Shown piece by piece: positions 5,807 to 5,851 of a stretch of DNA of 5,851 nucleotides (position 1 is the stretch's first letter; each line of letters begins with the position of its first letter). Position numbers and translations under genes: made by a program. The notes beneath the pieces were generated by a model. The model saw only the letters and a program-made list of their open reading frames with translations, had not been told where the DNA came from and ran no database searches. The DNA comes from Aquincola sp. (GTDB lineage Bacteria > Pseudomonadota > Gammaproteobacteria > Burkholderiales > Burkholderiaceae_C): NCBI GenBank assembly GCA_029884035.1, contig JAOUIM010000248.1, forward strand, positions 1 through 5,851, in the 5' to 3' direction.

Positions 5807-5851
5807 ATGACCAAGTTCGTCTTCGTCACCGGCGGTGTGGTGTCCTCCCTC
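5807..5851 (+). CDS. pyrG: CTP synthase PyrG (first 15 codons; runs off right edge)
   Basis: The 15 visible residues are MTKFVFVTGGVVSSL, the highly characteristic N-terminus of CTP synthase (E. coli MTTNYIFVTGGVVSSLGKG). They begin the P-loop-like synthetase domain that binds ATP and UTP. The enzyme aminates UTP to CTP using glutamine, the last step of pyrimidine nucleotide synthesis. The ATG at 5807 gives the expected start; an in-frame GTG at 5795 would add only four residues and is less likely. No Shine-Dalgarno is visible (CCGCACGAA precedes the ATG), and a strong hairpin lies just upstream. The amidotransferase domain and the rest of the gene are outside the window. Confidence 0.93.
   Translation, partial: MTKFVFVTGGVVSSL

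Noticed and set aside
5773..5851. Upstream ATG at 5773 overlapping pyrG in another frame as a leader peptide
   Set aside because: It has no Shine-Dalgarno, is Arg/Gly-rich and does not close inside the window; probably chance in the hairpin sequence.

Overview
The window looks like chromosomal DNA from a high-GC betaproteobacterium, most likely order Burkholderiales (Comamonadaceae/Sphaerotilaceae-like). This is inferred from the protein wording of CysE, SuhB, MutS and PyrG, the strong G/C bias at third codon positions, and a palindromic intergenic element of a kind I remember from those genomes. No search was run. Coding density is very high. There are no RNA genes, insertion sequences, phage genes or CRISPR repeats.

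Layout. The left part reads leftward: trmJ (tRNA 2'-O-methyltransferase, 447-1169), then after 19 bases cysE (serine O-acetyltransferase, from 427 off the left edge). A 97-base divergent intergenic region (1170-1266) carries a good -10 element for the rightward genes. These are suhB (inositol-monophosphatase family, 1267-2202), mutS (mismatch recognition ATPase, 2227-4803) and a proteasome-type protease of the Anbu family (4880-5716). Gaps are short (24 and 76 bases), so the three are probably co-transcribed. After a 90-base gap with its own -10 element, the first 15 codons of pyrG (CTP synthase) begin at 5807 and run off the right edge.

How the genes fit together. Most are housekeeping genes for RNA modification, cysteine synthesis, rRNA maturation/phosphatase activity, DNA repair and CTP synthesis. 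They do not form one pathway. The unusual member is the Anbu-type peptidase, a poorly understood relative of HslV and the proteasome beta subunit. Here it lies directly behind mutS.

The most interesting non-coding structure is the mutS-Anbu junction. A GC-rich palindromic element there is also an uninterrupted 27-codon frame whose start overlaps the mutS stop (ATGA) and whose stop overlaps the Anbu start (ATGA). It has a Shine-Dalgarno-like AGGG before it, while the Anbu start has none. Further hairpins sit immediately upstream of the mutS and pyrG starts. I see no convincing wholly new system; the best leads are the Anbu gene in this context and the possible reinitiation chain feeding it.
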